DNA of 64,000 bases, from positions 1,534,501 to 1,598,500 of the forward strand of contig NC_081809.1 in NCBI RefSeq assembly GCF_030704535.1. The letters run 5' to 3'. The notes beneath the pieces were generated by a model. The model made no database searches, was not told where the DNA came from, and worked only from the letters and a program-made list of their open reading frames with translations. This stretch comes from Vitis vinifera (Eukaryota > Streptophyta > Magnoliopsida > Vitales > Vitaceae). Position 1 is the first letter of the stretch; every line of letters starts with the position of its first letter. Both the position numbers and the translations under genes were made by a program. Below, one piece after another: positions 61,146 through 64,000 of this stretch.

Positions 61146-64000
61146 ATGGAACACTGGGAGTGTTGTTGGAATTTTGCAGGTATCGCAGAACATCAATCCA
61201 ATTATATATTCAAAAGACAGCGACACCATGCAGTGTCTCCTCCTTAGCCCTTGCATCTTTTTAATCTTCTTTTCTCTTTTTCAAAAGCCAACCCGGGTTT
61301 CAAGGCTCGCCCCATTGACCATGGCCGGCGTTGATGGATTACACTATTTGTCTAAGCTTTTTTACAAACTGACTTCTCTCAATTCCAACCCATCCCATCT
61401 ATTTATCTGATGAAGCGTCTTTGACCCGAACATATCCTTAATTTCACCTTTCCTTTTTTCTTTTTCTCTGGTTTAAGGTTTTTTAAGTCTTCTTTCCCGC
61501 ATGCGTATTCGGTATTTTCCTAACTTTAAGGTATGAAAAGATAATAATAAGAATTAGAATACTCCTCTTACTGTCCTACGTTCATATTCATACCCCTTGA
61601 GAAGAGCTACAAGAATTTTCAACCTGTTTAATTATCATACACCAGTCAAGTCTTCCAAACATCGCTCTCATGGAATTGTTTGGATAATCACCACCCCATA
61701 CTATCATTTTTTTTCCATAAAATAATAAATGATAATAATAATAATAATAAAAGAAGTAGATATGATATGATATGATACGTATTCTTGTGCATCTCTTTAT
61801 ACTTACATATGTGTACATAGATTCTCTATTGTGGAATTTATCAAACTAATCCATACTAAATATGCTGTCTAAATTAACTATTGAGGTATATGGGATGAAC
61901 TTTCTGGAACAGGCCTGGGTATAAAAAACCAAGGGCTGAGTCCAAACCAGGCTTGAAATATAAGATTTGGGTTTTTTTTTTTTTTTTTTCTGAAGGGGTA
62001 GTAAGAAAAAGCCGCCAATGAGACTAAGAAAGGGACGACCACAAATGTCTCATCTCTGAGACGCACGCCTTTCATTTAAAGCCAAGTTTTTATAATAAAG
62101 TATATGTACTTGTGTTCCCTCTGGTCTTTGGCCTTTTTATTAAGTATACGTAACTATGTTGGTCTCTAACTCCACGCCCAAATCGGATTTGCCCATAATT
62201 GCATACACATTTTTCTAAATTTTTAACTCCATTTTCCCATGTGGTTTCGTTGCTGTTTGGCCTTGAGGTGCACCACTAGCCCATTGAGGTTGTTAGTTTA
62301 ATGCCTGTGTACTTGATTTTGATTGTTTCAATGGATGGTTTCTTAGTCAGATTTCACACTGCTGGAGGAGATAGGGTTTTGATCATGACGTGGCGGTTTC
62401 GGACTTGCTCCAAAAACCTTACTTTTTGGTAGGTGACCTTATTTTCGAAGGAAGGAAGGAAGGAAAGGTGGTGGTCTTAATGGGCTAATTCCGGAATAAT
62501 CTTGTTAGGGTTAATTCCGCTTGTGGTTAGGGCATGCTGTCGTGTCATGTTTCCATATGTTATCAAAGATGTGCGGAGGGTGGAGGTCTTCAGTTAAATC
62601 TCCATATATAGTTACGTTTTCGTGCTGCAAATTGACCATATTGCTATATATCAAACGTTGATCCACGTTCACCGCCTTGTTCATCCCACTGTTACATATG
62701 GATTAGGAGGGGACCAGTGTCTGCAATTCCACTGTGGGAGATGATCCTTATATAATGTTCCAATTGGGTTCCTTATCAGTTGCAGCTGGCGAGATAGCTT
62801 CTGAAACCCCACCATTCAATCACGGTCATGTCTTCATCAGGCCTATTACAGTGATTGAACTACATCTAAGGAAGTTTAAATAGGGTTTTATGCGTACTGG
62901 CAAAGGGCATGATGACAGGAATGATGACGATGAAAGTGGTGAGGACGATGACGGAGATGATAATATTGGATCACATGCAGTTACAGTGGGGTCGAAAAGC
63001 AGTGAGATTGCGACGTTAGGAACGCGAACTCATGGTTGGAAATACGACCAAGTAATCAAGAAATTAAGACACTTTCGTCTAGGTTCAATGCCACCTGTTA
63101 TTAGACCATGACCCTATTCCAAAAGCACACGTCCTTTGGAATATTTTTACAAACAACTAGCGATAAAAGCACTCCCCCCTGCCCCCATTTGTCTTCTGGC
63201 GGTGCCATTTTCTACATTAGCTCAGCTGGTTGGAGTGTTTACAAAAGTTCCATCATCTTATGATAATATAAGACTGCTTAGGGTTTTCATGGCTTTGTTT
63301 TTCAGGATGCATCAAGCATAAGCATCCCTAGTCAACAAAAGCAAGAAGTGAAGACTTCTTTACACGTAGTTATAGGTCGGAAAGTTTGATTATTTCCAAC
63401 ATCAACATATTTTTAATTCCTTAAAAGCGGACATTAGTCTTGTAAATCCTTTTCCAACTGGGTCAATAACTTGGAATATGGGTGTTTTACATTGCTTCAA
63501 AATTTAGCAACATGAGCGATGTTCACGGGTAAATTGAATTAAGGTTGCTAAATCCTAGAGTACTGACCAGTGACGAACAATATCATATATGAAACAAAAC
63601 CCGGAAATTAATGTTTCAGACTATACAACATCGAGGGTTGGCACTAAATCGATCAGTATCATAGGTCATGCAAGATCTAGAAGCCGGTCTCGCCATACTC
63701 ATACTTTTTGGGACACAGTTGCATACTAGTTGTATCATGGAGACAATGTAGAAGACAATAGAAAAAGAATGCCAAGTATGAACTCAACAAGCCCTACAAA
63801 CTATAAAGCAAAGTACTTAAAAACATGTTCTTCCTCAAAACATTTTGTTGGGGAAAGCCCCTACACTATCATTCATTTGGTTGAATCTAACTCAGATATG
63901 ACTCTCAGTGGCCACCACACTGAGTATTAATTTAACCCTTTAAATAATGCTTGAAACCATTGTTTAATCAAGCACCATCAAAGCATGAATACTTCCAAGC
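61146..64000. other. Mixed-composition region at the window end, no gene called
   Basis: It is less AT-rich than the preceding 10 kb, especially at 61190-61440, 61860-62100 and 62240-63350. An (ATA)n/(TAA)n run lies at 61725-61755. Short open frames on both strands (for example an Asp-rich one at 62890-63111) have no recognisable domain or splice pattern. This could be the flank of a gene outside the window. Confidence 0.45.

Noticed and set aside
62890..63111. A 73-codon Asp-rich frame.
   Set aside because: Produced by a GATGA-rich stretch; no support for expression or homology.
63215..63240. TAGCTCAGCTGGTTGGAG resembles a tRNA D-arm.
   Set aside because: No matching acceptor stem, anticodon arm or GGTTCGA-type T-arm follows at the right spacing.

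Overview
The window is nuclear DNA of a flowering plant. Genes are split by many GT-AG introns, spacers are long and very AT-rich, and homopolymer and microsatellite runs are everywhere. The protein families and exon layouts are those of a eudicot. A woody species such as grapevine (Vitis) would fit, but that is an inference and was not tested.

Layout: (1) 1-649, minus: 5' part of an F-box gene of the At5g49610 type, cut by the window edge. (2) 2637-7307, minus: complete ten-exon serine carboxypeptidase-like gene. (3) 9271-14637, minus: complete ten-exon SFR2 (galactolipid remodelling enzyme, GH1 family), followed upstream by a second, decayed copy of its own promoter and first exon (about 15027-15530). 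(4) About 20282-20985, plus: a TAS3 trans-acting siRNA locus. It has two miR390 sites and two tandem tasiR-ARF 21-mers that fall exactly in the D7 and D8 registers counted from the predicted miR390 cleavage point, plus a short spliced ORF that stops three bases before the 5' miR390 site. (5) 33381-36030, plus: three-exon gibberellin 2-oxidase of the GA2ox6 type. (6) 36878-40573, minus: six-exon alkaline/neutral invertase of the A/N-InvA (mitochondrial) type. (7) 48339-49738, minus: three-exon R2R3-MYB of subgroup 20 (MYB108/MYB78/MYB2-like). All exon boundaries were set by hand from reading frame, splice dinucleotides and family knowledge; the frames close in every complete gene.

The genes do not form one pathway. 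Several touch hormone or stress biology: TAS3 represses ARF2/3/4, GA2ox inactivates gibberellin, SFR2 protects chloroplast membranes in freezing, and subgroup-20 MYBs act in stress, jasmonate and senescence.

About two thirds of the window is gene-free. It holds AT-rich spacer, small inverted-repeat elements of MITE type (8662-8815, 22041-22417, 52269-52893, 59903-60034, 60181-61028), local tandem duplications (3042-3910, 29128-29760, 58290-61145) and clusters of GGCCCA/TGGGCC promoter motifs. I saw no rRNA, no convincing tRNA, no intact retrotransposon and no prokaryote-type element. The best find is the TAS3 locus; the most unusual local structure is the duplicated SFR2 promoter plus first exon.
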